A stretch of 64,000 nt of DNA from positions 64,807,501-64,871,500 of the forward strand of contig NC_069362.1 in NCBI RefSeq assembly GCF_021730395.1, written 5' to 3'. Below, piece after piece: positions 27,801 to 36,895 of this stretch (the stretch's first letter is position 1; the number at the start of each line of letters is the position of its first letter). The position numbers were made by a program, and so were the translations under genes. This DNA is from Mercenaria mercenaria (Eukaryota; Mollusca; Bivalvia; Venerida; Veneridae). Under the pieces are notes generated by a model. It ran no database searches and was not told where the DNA came from. It worked only from the letters and a program-made list of their open reading frames with translations.

Positions 27801-29533
27801 GATGTCCGCTTTCAAAGCCTATTGCAATTAAAGACCGTAAGCGAATAGTATGGATCCACGCTGGTCACAAATGCACTATGCTGGTTTTCTCATGGTGCCA
27901 CATAAATATAATATAATAAATTTGAAAGCATTGGGTCTAGGAACTGTTTAGAACCTTGCTTAAATGCAAAACTTCTGAAAAGCCAACAGTATGCCCATTC
28001 ACACAATGCAGTACATGAATCACGCACAAAATATCAAATGCACGCATAAAAATCAATTGTTGGTGGAACATGCACGAAGAGATACAGAACTCCTACGTTC
28101 AACTGCCAAAATCACTGTTTACTTCATCGCGCACTTGCCAATTGTTTGGTACGGTCTAAATCGCAGATCCGGTCCAGGGACATGATAATTTCATTTCCAT
28201 CACCGACTTCTCAGTGTAATTGTCAGCCACATAAGGGTTTGAATAGTGTTTTAGTCAGACGTCATATGCATCGTTTGCAAAAAAGTATCGATACAAAATG
28301 CAAAAAAAGCATTTCAGCTTTTATGAACTCAGCAAAAGGTTAATTAACAGTATTTTCTCCGATATTTAACTGCAATTTTGATACACATTTCATATCTGCA
28401 ATACGGCCAGGCATTTATTATTGATCTGCGATTTTTATGTCTTCAGTCAAGTGCATGATTTTCAGACGAATCATGTTCCGTTCATGAAAACGGAAAATAC
28501 ATGAACCTTGCTGAATACTTCTTTATATTTAGTATAATATTGGGAGAGGCTCTTTGTTCCAGAATTTCCTATCTTAACTTTTGAAAAACATTTTAAATTT
28601 TCTTAAATTATCTCATCTGTTATACCCACCACCGAGAGTTCTGTATAAAAAAACATGTATACACAAATTTCGATAGATAAATAGAAAAAAAATTCAGATC
28701 TGCCATGTAGTGTACCCCCAAATTTTGAATGGTACCCCTATTTTATAAAGGCAGGTGGTACATGTACCCTTAACATTAAAAATGAGTGGGCATGCTGGCC
28801 AATGCCTACAAAAGGGCGACAACTAAAGATCTACTACCTCAAAATCCAAATAGTCCAGCTAAAATATATACCTACTTTATTTTGTATGAGTCAAGTGTTT
28901 TTGCCCTGGAATTTCTTAGTGCATCTTTTTTCTCTCTTGTTTTGTAAACTGTCCAGCCTATATCTCCAAGTTCAAAGGTCTTCTGAACCTAAAATAAAAG
29001 TTGTTTGTAAAACATACATCTCCCACATGGTGGCCTGTTGCAGATTACTGGGTATGTTATTTTCAGTCTAAAGTATAATGTGATCTTTAACTTACTTGAT
29101 ATGACTTAAGACATGGGGACAACCAAGCCATATACAGTAACGTGAGTAAGCCTTACCCTTAGAAATAAAAGCACAGATCTTGTGGGGTTTTTTTTTGTTG
29201 TTAATTAAATTCTGTACAATGCATCTATTTAGAGTGTAACAATTTAAAATTACCCGGTAGGGGGTAGACTAAATATATTCATTTATCTAACTGGTGTATC
29301 ATCTACCCTAAAATTCTATTTACAACTTAAATCCATGTAACAGCAGTTTCAAATACAATGACTGGGCTAAGTTTGCCACTATCATGTATTAAATCTGGTA
29401 GGCATTAAAAAATATCTGGCAATTACCAAACAAATTAACAATTAGTTACCTTGTTTAGAAATTCAGCAATGCTTTCATTGCCTTTAGTATCTATTCTTTT
29501 TGTACCAGATTCAGGGCTCTGTATCCTCACAAC
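3728..29533 (-). CDS. NPLOC4: NPLOC4 (Npl4), p97/VCP-Ufd1 ubiquitin adaptor, 14 coding exons
   Basis: Npl4 pairs with Ufd1 as substrate adaptor of the AAA unfoldase p97/VCP. It binds polyubiquitinated clients in ERAD and other ubiquitin-proteasome pathways at the ER, cytosol and nucleus. Coding exons: 29533-29450, 28988-28876, 27668-27486, 24946-24898, 22019-21925, 21405-21282, 10984-10805, 10023-9862, 9559-9433, 6489-6329, 6038-5871, 5328-5212, 4692-4578, 3891-3728. All introns are GT-AG, all phases join, and the sum is 613 residues plus stop; human is 608 by memory. Domains in order: ubiquitin-like UBXD (about 1-75, ending HGDMLFLF), zf-NPL4 zinc module (about 128-210), Npl4 MPN-like core and C-terminal part (about 217-525), C-terminal NZF finger (588-613). 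The first residues, in an upstream exon, were not found. Introns carry most of the mobile DNA in the window's first half. Confidence 0.96.
4378..4465. repeat. Short palindrome related to the foldback family
   Basis: 'gtgcagaccaagatcagcct' and 'aggctgatcatggtctgcac' pair around 'gcacatccatgc'. It lies in the NPLOC4 intron between exons 14 and 13. The wording resembles FB1-FB3, but the arms are much shorter. Confidence 0.6.
4578..4692 (-). CDS. NPLOC4: NPLOC4 coding exon 13
   Basis: Residues 522-559, beginning [15 protein letters not shown]; human has SISLLLEAVRTRNE. Phase 0 entry and phase 1 exit (GCA|GTAAGT). Exon 14 supplies the rest of a Thr codon. Confidence 0.95.
5212..5328 (-). CDS. NPLOC4: NPLOC4 coding exon 12
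   Basis: Residues 483-521, containing TDFHLLLYL (human SDFHLLLFL). 117 nt, phase 0 at both ends, donor AAA|GTAAGT. Confidence 0.95.
5871..6038 (-). CDS. NPLOC4: NPLOC4 coding exon 11
   Basis: Residues 427-482, including [19 protein letters not shown], nearly the same as human [19 protein letters not shown]. 168 nt, phase 0 at both ends. Confidence 0.95.
6329..6489 (-). CDS. NPLOC4: NPLOC4 coding exon 10
   Basis: Residues 373-426, including [19 protein letters not shown] and [10 protein letters not shown], highly conserved in Npl4. Entered in phase 1 (T-G|GT); exits in phase 0. Confidence 0.96.
6808..7041. repeat. Foldback palindrome FB2
   Basis: 'gagccatgccatgagaaaac' pairs with 'ggttttcccatggcatggct'. 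The arms are about 100 bp around 'ctttcaaagcctattgtaat'. It is flanked by 'atat' and 'atatt', a possible short target duplication. Sequence varies from FB1 at the arm bases ('ggctatgcg' against 'cgcaaagcc'), yet the stem is retained. Confidence 0.85.
7580..8644. repeat. Family G tandem-core element
   Basis: The left end is 'aacaagagctgtctccatag'. About five units of roughly 157 bp follow ('ggtcttgcgcgcgacacgtc', 'gacaaagatatggaccggac', 'gtgaccttgacctttgagct'). The right end is 'gacagacggttcaaaaacta' plus the hairpin 'tgcctcccttcgggggcata' and an A run. It appears complete and lies in the NPLOC4 intron between exons 10 and 9. No protein is encoded. Confidence 0.85.
8645..9430. other. NPLOC4 intron sequence, nothing recognised
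   Basis: AT-rich intron with an A-run/T-run snap-back near 8890-8925. No repeat family member or exon was identified. Confidence 0.5.
9433..9559 (-). CDS. NPLOC4: NPLOC4 coding exon 9
   Basis: Residues 331-372, with [19 protein letters not shown] and [10 protein letters not shown], matching human FLSSEECITAGDFQNKHPN and [10 protein letters not shown]. Ends in phase 1 (ACA G|GTAAGA). Confidence 0.96.
9862..10023 (-). CDS. NPLOC4: NPLOC4 coding exon 8
   Basis: Residues 277-330, including [14 protein letters not shown] (human [14 protein letters not shown]), part of the MPN-like fold. 162 nt, phase 0 at both ends. Confidence 0.96.
10335..10475. repeat. Short inverted-repeat element (MITE-like)
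   Basis: 'attaagcagccagt' and 'actggctgcttaat' form inverted arms about 100 bp apart, followed by 'ggctgctatggcgggttcaactgtata'-type sequence. It resembles a dispersed bivalve repeat and lies inside an NPLOC4 intron. Confidence 0.55.
10805..10984 (-). CDS. NPLOC4: NPLOC4 coding exon 7
   Basis: Residues 217-276, [12 protein letters not shown] ... [20 protein letters not shown], the start of the Npl4 MPN-like core. The human exon reads KYRHVDNIMFEN ... IYEPPQ. 180 nt, phase 0. Confidence 0.97.
10985..11635. other. NPLOC4 intron 6, 5' part, nothing recognised
   Basis: AT-rich intron sequence before the first recognisable unit of repeat family A. No exon-like frame with splice sites was found. 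Confidence 0.45.
12989..14899 (+). repeat. Family C element C1
   Basis: The left end contains the palindrome 'aggaccatgatggtcct' then 'gaatcgctcacct'. About 13 units of roughly 140 bp follow ('gacctagtttttgaccgcac', 'gacctagatatcatcaaggt', 'ggcctctagagaggtcacaa'). The right end is 'cgcgcgatcacaaaagctca' plus the hairpin 'ctcaccttgtcac' / 'gtgacaggtgag' and 'ctaaaaa'. Structurally complete; no protein. Confidence 0.85.
14900..15070. other. 171-bp unique spacer between C1 and C2
   Basis: AT-rich sequence starting 'caccaattttattgtaagtg' that matches neither family B nor the C core. It is trapped inside element B together with C1 and C2. Confidence 0.6.
15071..20203 (+). repeat. Family C element C2, with a corrupted first half
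   Basis: Same ends as C1: 'aacaagaggaccatgatggt' at the left, 'caggtgagctaaaa' at the right. It has about 35 core units of roughly 145 bp. From about 18000 on the units are clean and alternate between a 'cagttgacccagtttcgaat' type and a 'cacatgacccagtttcgaac' type. From 15100 to 18000 every unit is riddled with 1-2-base losses and homopolymer changes. ORFs here are repeat shadows. Confidence 0.8.
21282..21405 (-). CDS. NPLOC4: NPLOC4 coding exon 6
   Basis: Residues 176-216, [17 protein letters not shown] ... [17 protein letters not shown]. Cys at 186, 192, 204 and 207 fit the second zinc site of the zf-NPL4 region. Entered in phase 2 (AA|A Lys). Confidence 0.96.
21925..22019 (-). CDS. NPLOC4: NPLOC4 coding exon 5
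   Basis: Residues 144-174, [20 protein letters not shown] ... [10 protein letters not shown] (human PFDEDYLNHLEPPVKHMSFHAYIRKLTGGAD). Exits in phase 2 (AA|GTATGT). Confidence 0.96.
22073..24568. repeat. Family D tandem-core element, split by a Tigger-like insertion
   Basis: The left end is 'actagagctatcactaaagg'. Six to seven units of about 172 bp ('gaagtttcattaaattgtgt', 'aggagagatggtgcgcacaa', 'agtatagtaacaaaaaacaa') occupy 23395-24480. The right end is 'gacagacggacagacagaca' plus 'ttacaactttgttgtcaggg'. A piece of the same family lies inverted at 40525-40655. Confidence 0.8.
22202..23342. mobile_element. Tigger/pogo-like (Tc1/mariner) non-autonomous DNA transposon
   Basis: Inverted ends CAGTAAACCTCGCTTATAAG and, at the other side, CTTATAAGTGAGGTTTACTG differ at one base over about 24. 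'TA' flanks both sides (22200-22201 and 23343-23344). The paralogous family D unit 'agtatagtaacaaaaaac' is uninterrupted elsewhere, so the TA is a true target duplication. Subterminal copies of 'ttccttataaccgag' occur near both ends. The 1141 bp hold no transposase-like frame. Confidence 0.85.
24898..24946 (-). CDS. NPLOC4: NPLOC4 coding exon 4 (49-nt zinc exon)
   Basis: Residues 128-143, [16 protein letters not shown] (human CRHGPLGKCVHCVPLE), carrying three zinc-ligand Cys of zf-NPL4. Phase 2 entry, phase 0 exit. Too short for ORF scans; found by homology and splice sites (TTTCAG, GAG|GTATGT). Confidence 0.95.
24947..25616. other. NPLOC4 intron 3, upstream part, nothing recognised
   Basis: Unique-looking AT-rich intron with no supported exon, RNA gene or repeat family. 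Confidence 0.45.
25617..27300 (+). repeat. Family C element C3 (variant core)
   Basis: The left palindrome is 'agggccaagatggccct', then 'ggtcactcacct'. About ten units of roughly 146 bp follow ('gacctagtttttgaacccag', 'tagatttcatcaaggcaatc', 'cctctatcgcatacacaagg'). The right end is 'gagtgatcaaaaaaactcac' with the hairpin 'ctcacctgagcattgttcaggtgag'. The core is clearly diverged from C1/C2 but the ends are shared. Confidence 0.85.
27486..27668 (-). CDS. NPLOC4: NPLOC4 coding exon 3
   Basis: Residues 67-126: HGDMLFLF (end of the UBX-like domain), a Ser/Thr-rich linker, then [19 protein letters not shown] (human VVEDEIDQYLSKQDGKIYR). 183 nt; a Lys codon is split at entry and a Leu codon at exit. 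Confidence 0.97.
27709..27900. repeat. Foldback palindrome FB3 (shortened arm)
   Basis: Same family as FB1/FB2: 'gagctgcaccatgagaaaac' ... 'ctggttttctcatggtgcca'. The right arm lacks most of its inner half, so the element is about 40 bp shorter. Confidence 0.75.
27982..28802. mobile_element. Non-autonomous element with short inverted ends
   Basis: 'gccaacagtatgcccattca' at the left and 'gtgggcatgctggcc' at the right form imperfect inverted ends about 820 bp apart. The interior includes 'ggtacatgtacccttaac' near the right end and no supported protein. It lies in the NPLOC4 intron between exons 2 and 3. The superfamily is unknown. Confidence 0.5.
28876..28988 (-). CDS. NPLOC4: NPLOC4 coding exon 2
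   Basis: Residues 29-65, [19 protein letters not shown] ... LDSYKI, the second half of the UBX-like domain. The donor is AAA|GTAGGT; splicing there removes an in-frame TAG and gives [11 protein letters not shown] as in human KIKHGDLLFLF. Confidence 0.92.
29450..29533 (-). CDS. NPLOC4: NPLOC4 first recognised coding exon
   Basis: [20 protein letters not shown] ... EFLNK, matching human IIIRVQSPDGVKRIT ... TFLKK. The acceptor is TTTTAG|GTTGTG, entered in phase 0. The initiator Met and perhaps a few residues must come from an upstream exon that I could not place. Confidence 0.94.
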
Positions 29534-29719
29534 CTAAAAGAGAAAATACTATGTTTTGGAAATGAAAGCTGATTTTTAATAATTTGGGCAGGTACATATA
29601 AATCTATCAAAATATTTTAAAGTTCATTTTAATACATTTCACCTAAGTTTAGAATACATTTATGAGCAAAAGATGAATCTTTATCCGCACCAATGTTAAT
29701 AACTCTAGGCTAGCATACC

Positions 29720-29895
29720 AATAGTCCAAATACTATCATGTTTAGTGACGGCATGATAACTTTTGACTGTCACTGTCCTGTAACATCAAAACTTATTCAG
29801 CATACTTCTGTTTGGAACTGCCCAATTAAAACCTGTTGGGAACATTTTCTGGTACATGTACACCATATCTGTAATGATTACATCACTGATAAAGA
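29720..29895 (+). repeat. Dispersed repeat ('ttctggtacatgtac')
   Basis: 'gcatgataacttttgactgt', 'caaaacttattcagcatact' and 'cattttctggtacatgtaca' recur at 42800-42960, and inverted, as the flanks of the element at 32730-35552. It has no coding content. Confidence 0.65.
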
Positions 29896-29949
29896 TAGCT
29901 AGTAATATCAGCATTTTACTGTTAGGAAAACAAAGACGTTAAAAAATTA

Positions 29950-30738
29950 AACAAGAGGGCCATGAAGGCTCTGTAGCGCTCACCTGACCTACTGACCTAA
30001 ACATCATCAAGATTAACATTCTGACGAAGTTTCATTAAGACATAAATGTGGCCTCTAGAGTGTTAACTAACTTTTCCTTGATTTGACCTGTTGACCTAGT
30101 TTTTGACCCCACATGACCCAGATTCGAACTTGACCAAAAGATCATGAAGATTAACATTCTGACCAAGTTTCATGAAAATAAAGTAATATATTTAGCCTCT
30201 AGTGTTAACAAGCTTTTCCCTTGATTTGACCTGGTGACCTAGTTTTTGACCTCACCTGACCCAGATTTGAACATGACCTAAACATCATCAAGATTAACAT
30301 TCTGACCAAGTGTCATTAAGATATGGTCATAAATGTGACCTCTAGAGTGTTAACTAGCTTTTCCTTTGATTTGACCTGGTGACCTAGTTTTTGACCCCAG
30401 ATGACCCAATATCGAACTCGTCCAAGATTTTATTGAGGGTAACATTCTGACCAAGTTTCATTAAGATTGGGCCAAAACTGTGACCTCCAGAGTGTTAACA
30501 AGCTTTTCCTTTGATTTGACCTCGTCACCTAGTTTTTGAACTTAGATGACCCAATATCGAACTCTTCCAAGATTTTATTATGGGCAACATTCTCACAAAG
30601 TTTCATTAAGATTGGGCCAAAATTGTGACCTCTAGAGTGTTAACAGTTAAAATGTTGATGACGCCGACGATGGATGACTGACACAGGGCGGTCACAAAAA
30701 TTCACCTTGAGTGCTTCGTGCTCAGGTGAGCTAAAAAA
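29950..30738 (+). repeat. Family C element C4
   Basis: The left end is 'aacaagagggccatgaaggc' plus 'agcgctcacctgacc'. About five units of roughly 130-146 bp follow ('gacctagtttttgaccccac', 'aagattaacattctgaccaa', 'acctctagagtgttaacaag'). The right end is 'gggcggtcacaaaaattcac' with 'cttgagtgcttcgtgctcag' and 'gtgagctaaaa'. Confidence 0.8.
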
Positions 30739-30837
30739 AAGTCATAAAATACTGGTCAGTCTTACTTGCTCCAATAAATCAAATATTAATATTCATGTAG
30801 AAAGTTCAAATGGGTTGAATATAACTCATAATCAAAA

Positions 30838-32406
30838 AAACAAGAGGGTCATGATGACCCTGGATCGCTCACCTGAGTAATATAAGCTACATGTTTCAAA
30901 TGTCAAACTGATGATTTTTAGAAATTTTTTGGAGGATTTTCCCATGTACAATCAAGTAACCACTGAGGAGGGGCCAATTTTACCCCGGGGGTCATGATCT
31001 GAACAAAGTTTGTAGAAGTCTACTAGGCAATGTTACATATCAAATATCTAAGATCTAAGCCTTCTCGTTAATTTTTAGCAAATTTATGAAGGTTTCCCTA
31101 TGTACAATCAAGTAACCCCTGGGGCTGGGTCAATTTGACCCTGGGGGTCAAGATTTGAACACATTTTGTAGAGGTCTACTAGGCAATGCTACAGGTCAAA
31201 TATCTAAGCTCTAGGCCTTCTGGTTTATTTTTAGAAAATTTTGAAGATTTTTCTATGAACAATCAAGTAACCCCATGGGGCAGGGTTAATGTGACCCCAG
31301 GGGTCATGATTTGAATAAATATTTTAGAAGTCTATTAGGCACTGCTACATGTCAAATATCTAAGATCTAGGCCTTCTGGTTTATTGTTAGAAATTTTTTG
31401 AAGATTTTTCCTAAGTAAAATCAAGTGACCCCTGGGGCGAGGTCAATTTTGACACCGGAGGTCATGATTTGAATAAATGTTGTAGAGGTCCACCAGGCAA
31501 TGCTACATGTGAAATATCTAAGCTCTAGGCCTTCTGATTTACTTTTAGAAAATTTTTGAAGATTTTCCTATGTAAAATCAAGTGACCCCTAGGGCGGGGT
31601 CAATTTTGAACCTGGGGTCATGATTTGAACAACTTTAGTAGAGGTCCACTAGGCAATGCTACATGTGAAATATCTAAGCTCTAGGGCGTCTGGTTTTTGA
31701 GAAGAAGATTTTTTAAGATTTTCCTATGTAAAATCAAGTGACTCCTGGGGCGGGGTCAATTTTGACCCCGTGGGTCATGATTTGAACAAATTTTGTAGAG
31801 GTCCACTAGGCAATGCTACATGAGAAATATTAAAGCTCTAGGCCTTCTGGTTTATTTTTAGAAATTTTTTGAAGATTTTCCTATGTAAAATCAAGTGACC
31901 CCTTAGGCGGGGTCAATATTGACCCCGGGGTCATGATTTGAACAACTTTAGTAGAGGTCCACTAAACAATGCTACATGTCAAATATCTAAGCTCTAGCCT
32001 TCTGGTTTTTGAGAAGAAGATTTTTTAAGATTTTCCTACATGTATGTAAAATCAAGTGACCCCTGGGGTGGGGTCAATTTTGGCCCCGGAGTCATGATTT
32101 GAACAAATTTGGTAGGGGTCAACTAAGCAATGCTTCACACCAAATATCTAAGCTCTAAGGCTTCTGGTTTTTGAGAAGAAGATTTTTAAAGTTTTTCCTT
32201 TCAGTTGCCATGGCAACCAGAGTTCTGCTTGGAATTCAATTCTTTGAACAATTTTGAAAGGGGGCCACCCAAGGATCATTCCTGTTAAGTTTGGTGTAAT
32301 TCTGCCCAGTGGTTTTCAAGAAGAAGATTTTTTTAGAAATTGTTGACGGACGACGCACGACTGACGACGGACATCAAGCTGTCACAATAGCAGGTGAGCT
32401 AAAAAA
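30838..32406 (+). repeat. Family C element C5 with a different core
   Basis: The left palindrome is 'agggtcatgatgaccct' then 'ggatcgctcacctgag'. About nine units of roughly 157 bp follow ('gcaatgctacatgtcaaata', 'ctctaggccttctggttt', 'gtaaaatcaagtgacccctg'). The right end is 'agctgtcacaatagcaggtg' and 'agctaaaa'. It shares only the ends with C1-C4. Confidence 0.8.
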
Positions 32407-32729
32407 AGAGACTTAAGTCTTCGGAAATATGCGTAAATAGGTGCGAGGAGAAATCTACCCTGACACCGATTTCAATACAAAGCGGACTGCCAATGACACT
32501 CAACTGCAGAAACAAAACACAAAATATACATTAAAAAAATGTCAGTGAGGAACCATGCTTTAATGTTAACATTAATTATCAGAGATGTAACCATTACAAA
32601 TACATTGTACACATACTACATGTACCAGAAAACTTTCCCAACGGATTTCATTGGGGATTTCCTGACAGAAATATGCAGAATAAGTTTGGACATGACAGGA
32701 CCAGAATAAGTTTGGACATGACAGGACAG

Positions 32730-35552
32730 TGCAATATACCACTAAGGACCGCTAAGGACCACTAAGGAGGTACAAAGGACCACTAAGGACCTCTAAGTGA
32801 GCACTAAGGACCACTAAGGGGTGACTTAGGGTACAATAAGGACCCTTAAGAAAAATCTAAGAAATAAATGTTAAAATAAAAAAGATATGAGTAAGTTATT
32901 TCAGGCAGTTTTCCTAGCAAAGACCGCTAAGGAGGCACTATGGGCCACTAAAGACTATTAAAGATGCACTATGGACAAATTAGGGGCAATTACGATAATA
33001 ATTATTGAAAGCAGTGCCAACAGATTGTATTACGTTAATTTTCAAGTTTAAATTTTAATTATAAGATAGCATGGCCAGCTAACAGAGTGCTTAAGTTATA
33101 AATGTCTCATGAATAAATATGCATTTTGTCTGTATCACATAACAACACAATCAAAAATTAGTAACTTTATTGTCTTCAATCTAAAATCATGAAATCTTAT
33201 TTAACCTTATTTATCGATATAATAATTATAATATATTGATATAATGTACCTTAACAAATTCATATACTATATGTCTTATCAAAAGTTCTATATACATACA
33301 TACTAATCAATTAAGTCAACGGAAATTTTAATTAACCTTATTTATTGATTTTTTAAGAAATCCATACTATATCATAATATTATGTCATATCAATAAATCA
33401 TATATTATATATATTTTTACAGAACAATAAAACACACAATTGCATTACTTATCAAAAGTTCTATGTACAAACATACTAATCACTAAAAGTCATTGAAAAT
33501 TTTGATTTTAAAACCTTATTTTAATTTTGTACCTTAGTTTAACAAATTCATATACTATATTATATGTCATTTCAAGAAATCAGATATATATTTATAGAAT
33601 ATTAAACACACAATTGCATTGCTTATCAAAAGTTCTACAAACATACTAATCACTAAAGTCATTGAAAATTTTGATTAACCTTATTTTAATTTTGTACCTT
33701 AACAAATTCATATACTGTATTTTATTTCATTTCAAGAAATCAGATATATATTTACAGAAAAGTAAAACCATTATATAATATGCCCACTTATTTAGCCTGA
33801 TTAATGTATAATAAACAAGATTATCATTATCATACAAATCTGTATAATCAAAAAGTGTGCCCTCTTAATCAGCCTGATTGATGTGTGATAAACAAGATAT
33901 TAAAGGGCAGTGCTATACTGCTACTTGATTATGCAGTAGCAAAGTTTAAACATGCATCTAACCTAATCAAAGTTGACATGTGGGGAAAAACTTTTGTGTT
34001 CAAATAATTCATAATTAATATTTTATACAAATAAGGGAGAAGCTTTTCAAATTGTCAATATTATTTCGAGATTATTTTAAAATATCATATGTTAACTATA
34101 ATGGGTTTAAATTAAATAAACTAAATTTCAATTTCATGTCAAGGAAATATGTGACAGATTCAATAATCCTTTACTGCTTATCAAGCAGATTGTTAGATTT
34201 ACTTAGACTTTAACATTTAATTTGTAATTCTTTAAACAACGGACATACTAGAATATTCTGTTATATATATTTTTTGCATCGTTAATAAACATAACATTTT
34301 CAGTAAAATCAAATAATATCAAATTAGTAATTATTCATACAATGGACATATTAGAATATTCTGTTATATTATTTTTTTGCGTCATTAAGCAGCATAACAT
34401 TATTCTAGTAAAATCAGATAATATTTTATTGAACGGTCATACTAGAATATTCTGTTATGTTATATTATATATATATATATTTTTTATTTTCTGTTATATT
34501 ATTATTGCATCTTTAAGCAGCATAACATACATCTCTGAGTCTGTACACAGGTTTTTTTTACGTGGTCTTGCAGGCATAATGACAGATTTTAAACAGTAGT
34601 AACGCTCGAACATGTATATCATAAAAGATGATAAATTTAGGTGGAAATTTTAATATTATATACAAAATACAAAGTCTTGCCAAATGAGTAAAGTCACCTA
34701 CCTGTATAACTGCAAATATCTTGTACAGACAATTTAAACATCCAAGGTGTGATTAACACTTAATCACCTAGATGAAATAATTTATTAGTCTAATAATTGC
34801 AATTGCAATTACTTACTTTGAGAAGGAAAAAAAAAGGTGCAAAAACCATAAGTGTACCTACAAAGGACTAATTAAATATCATTTTCCACTGAATAGTTGT
34901 TTGTAACAATTTTTACAATACAACAGAGCAACAATTTAATATAACTGAAAGATTTTATCAAACAGACAGCTTGAATGGATGCAATCAAGAAATCTGCAAA
35001 ATATATTCATTTCTTAGAAAGGGAATTATTTATGACAAATTAATTATTGATATTTATTTCTGTACAAATTTATCATATATGCTTCTATATTCGAAGACAT
35101 ATATTTTAGAATCAATATATTTAGATATTTCTTTTCACTTGATGGTATAAAGAAAACTGCCTGAAATAATTAACTCATATCTTTTTTAAAAATTTAACCA
35201 TGCTATCTTATAATCAAAATTTAAACTTGAAAATTAACGTAATACAATCTGTTGGCACTGCTTTCAATAATTATTATCGTAATTGCCCCTAATTTGTCCA
35301 TAGTGCATCTTTAATAGTCCTTAGTGGACCATAGTGCCTCCTTAGCGGTCTTTGCTAGGAAAACTGCCTGAAATAATTTACTCATATCTTTTTTATTTTA
35401 ACATTTATTTCTTAGATTTTTCTTAAGGGTCCTTATTGTACCCTAAGTCACCCCTTAGTGTTCCTTAGTGCTCACTTAGAGGTCCTTAGTGGTCCTTTGT
35501 GCCTCCTTAGTGGTCCTTAGCGGTCCTTAGTGGTCCTTAGTGGTTTATTGCA
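32730..35552. mobile_element. Non-autonomous DNA element with about 350-bp inverted repeats
   Basis: The ends read TGCAATATACCACTAAGG and, inverted, TGCAATAAACCACTAAGG. The inverted repeats extend about 345 bp (32730-33073 and 35198-35552) and contain many copies of 'ctaaggacc'. The interior has about three ~170-bp tandem units (33180-33780, 'cttatcaaaagttctat') and three ~105-bp units (34235-34520, 'atactagaatattctgttat'). There is no transposase frame. The flanks suggest an imperfect 8-bp target duplication (ccggtcct / actgtcct). Mutator- or hAT-like by structure only. Confidence 0.8.
33180..33780. repeat. ~170-bp tandem units inside the long-TIR element
   Basis: Three to four copies with 'gcttatcaaaagttctac', 'actaatcactaaagtcattg' and 'aacaaattcatatact'. 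AT-rich and non-coding. Confidence 0.7.
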
Positions 35553-35645
35553 GGACCGGGACAGCGACAGTCAAAAGTTATCATGCGGTCCAAAAATGTC
35601 CTATTATTTTAACTGAATCAAGTATGCTGTATTACCACAAATGCT

Positions 35646-36380
35646 CATAGGCTTAGAGGGATGGCAACTATAAAATATCTGATCATAAAATCTGCCATCC
35701 TGATAAGCCAAATGACTCAATGAGTAAAGCTGTGAGTACGGGGATGCTGAATAATGTGAACAATATTCATTCAATCATAGACTAATGTGAACAATATTTA
35801 CATTAATTTTATTTTAAGCAATGCTTAAAGAGAAATTTTTGAATATCATGATAAAATAGACTCAATATTTCACTGCTGACGACTGAACGCAGTAATTTCT
35901 ATTTTAGGAAATCATTACCCCACCCATCAGACAAACAGAAAACAGTCAAGTCACAGTAAACATAGTGAAAGGAAGCCCTGGTGTAAAGCTTAATCTGTAA
36001 AATCTTAAACAACATCATATTACACAAAGAGTAAAGATCTGGAAAATAAACATTTTGACACATACAATTGCTTTTCCTCTCGACATTTCGAAATTATTTT
36101 ACTATTTTCGTCTGCAAAGATTTACTTGTCCACCATATTTGTGAGGTTTACTTGATTCACTCTTTAACGGAAAAGGAAATTGAATCATCGATGCTGCCTT
36201 CATTTACATTTTGTTTTAGAAATTTTAGTGTAAATGAGTTTAATTCAAACAAGGGCTTCTATGATTCATATGCATACATTTTTCGTAAAAAAACTGTTTA
36301 CAGTCAGTTGGGTGCCAAATTATATCCAGATAACCGATGAGATATTTTGTACTGCCCCTGCTGAAGAAAGTTAATTGTCA
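35646..36380. other. Upstream of NPLOC4 or its 5' intron, nothing firm
   Basis: Unique-looking AT-rich sequence. A 90-codon open frame at 36068-36340 has no splice context, no recognisable motif and composition typical of chance, so it is not called. Confidence 0.4.
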
Positions 36381-36383
36381 ATA

Positions 36384-36620
36384 GACCTAACAAAAAAGTG
36401 TTTGTTTCCGGTAACATGATAAAAAATAGGATAAGGTCGGTCGGTATTTTTTTTCTTTGATTTTTTTTATTAAGTGGGACTTTTCTGAAATTATTTTTGT
36501 GTCAAAAAATGAATACAAATATTGTCAAATAAGGAGGTAATGCTTTTAGAGCATCAGTAAGCTGATTTCTAACACCACTGACGATGTTTAAAGCACAAAA
36601 ATTGCAACTTTTTGTTAAAT
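36384..36620. repeat. Probable dispersed repeat ('gtttccggtaacatgat')
   Basis: 'ggataaggtcggtcggtatt' followed by T-rich sequence is wording I associate with dispersed bivalve repeats. There is only one copy in the window, so support is weak. Confidence 0.35.
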
Positions 36621-36727
36621 AGTTGAAAAAAATCTCCAAGGCCATAAAAACAAAGACAAATATCAAACAGGGAATGTCACGTACCAAAATCGCAGCCTTC
36701 CCAAAACGAAACCTACAGCACGCAGAC

Positions 36728-36734
36728 GTGCACA

Positions 36735-36770
<36 letters not shown>

Positions 36771-36895
36771 ATACACGTGCACACACACAAAGCCAACACA
36801 CGAGGACAAAACGAACAAAGGAACACACACACATACACGCGCACACACACAAAGCCTACACAAGAGGACAAAACGAACAAACAAAGGAACACAGT
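36728..36895. repeat. CA microsatellite and ~70-bp tandem duplication
   Basis: A (CA)n tract at 36735-36765 is followed by two copies of a unit reading 'gaggacaaaacgaac' and 'aaaggaacacacacac'. Several overlapping ORFs on both strands arise only from this simple sequence. Confidence 0.85.

Larger units (their letters stand above)
32590..35645 (-). repeat. Dispersed repeat (copy of 29720-29895) split by a 2.8-kb element
   Basis: The left flank 32590-32729 and right flank 35553-35640 together form one inverted copy of the 29720 repeat. The left flank also has a 27-bp tandem duplication ('agaataagtttggacatgac' twice). Confidence 0.65.

Noticed and set aside
34800-34860. NPLOC4 first exon giving MVFAPFFFLLK before VVRIQSPE
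   Set aside because: The donor GTAAGT fits in phase, but the site is inside the long-TIR mobile element and the peptide is unlike any Npl4 N-terminus I know.
36068-36340. 90-codon ORF
   Set aside because: No splice signals, no recognisable motif, AT-biased composition; chance length for this sequence.
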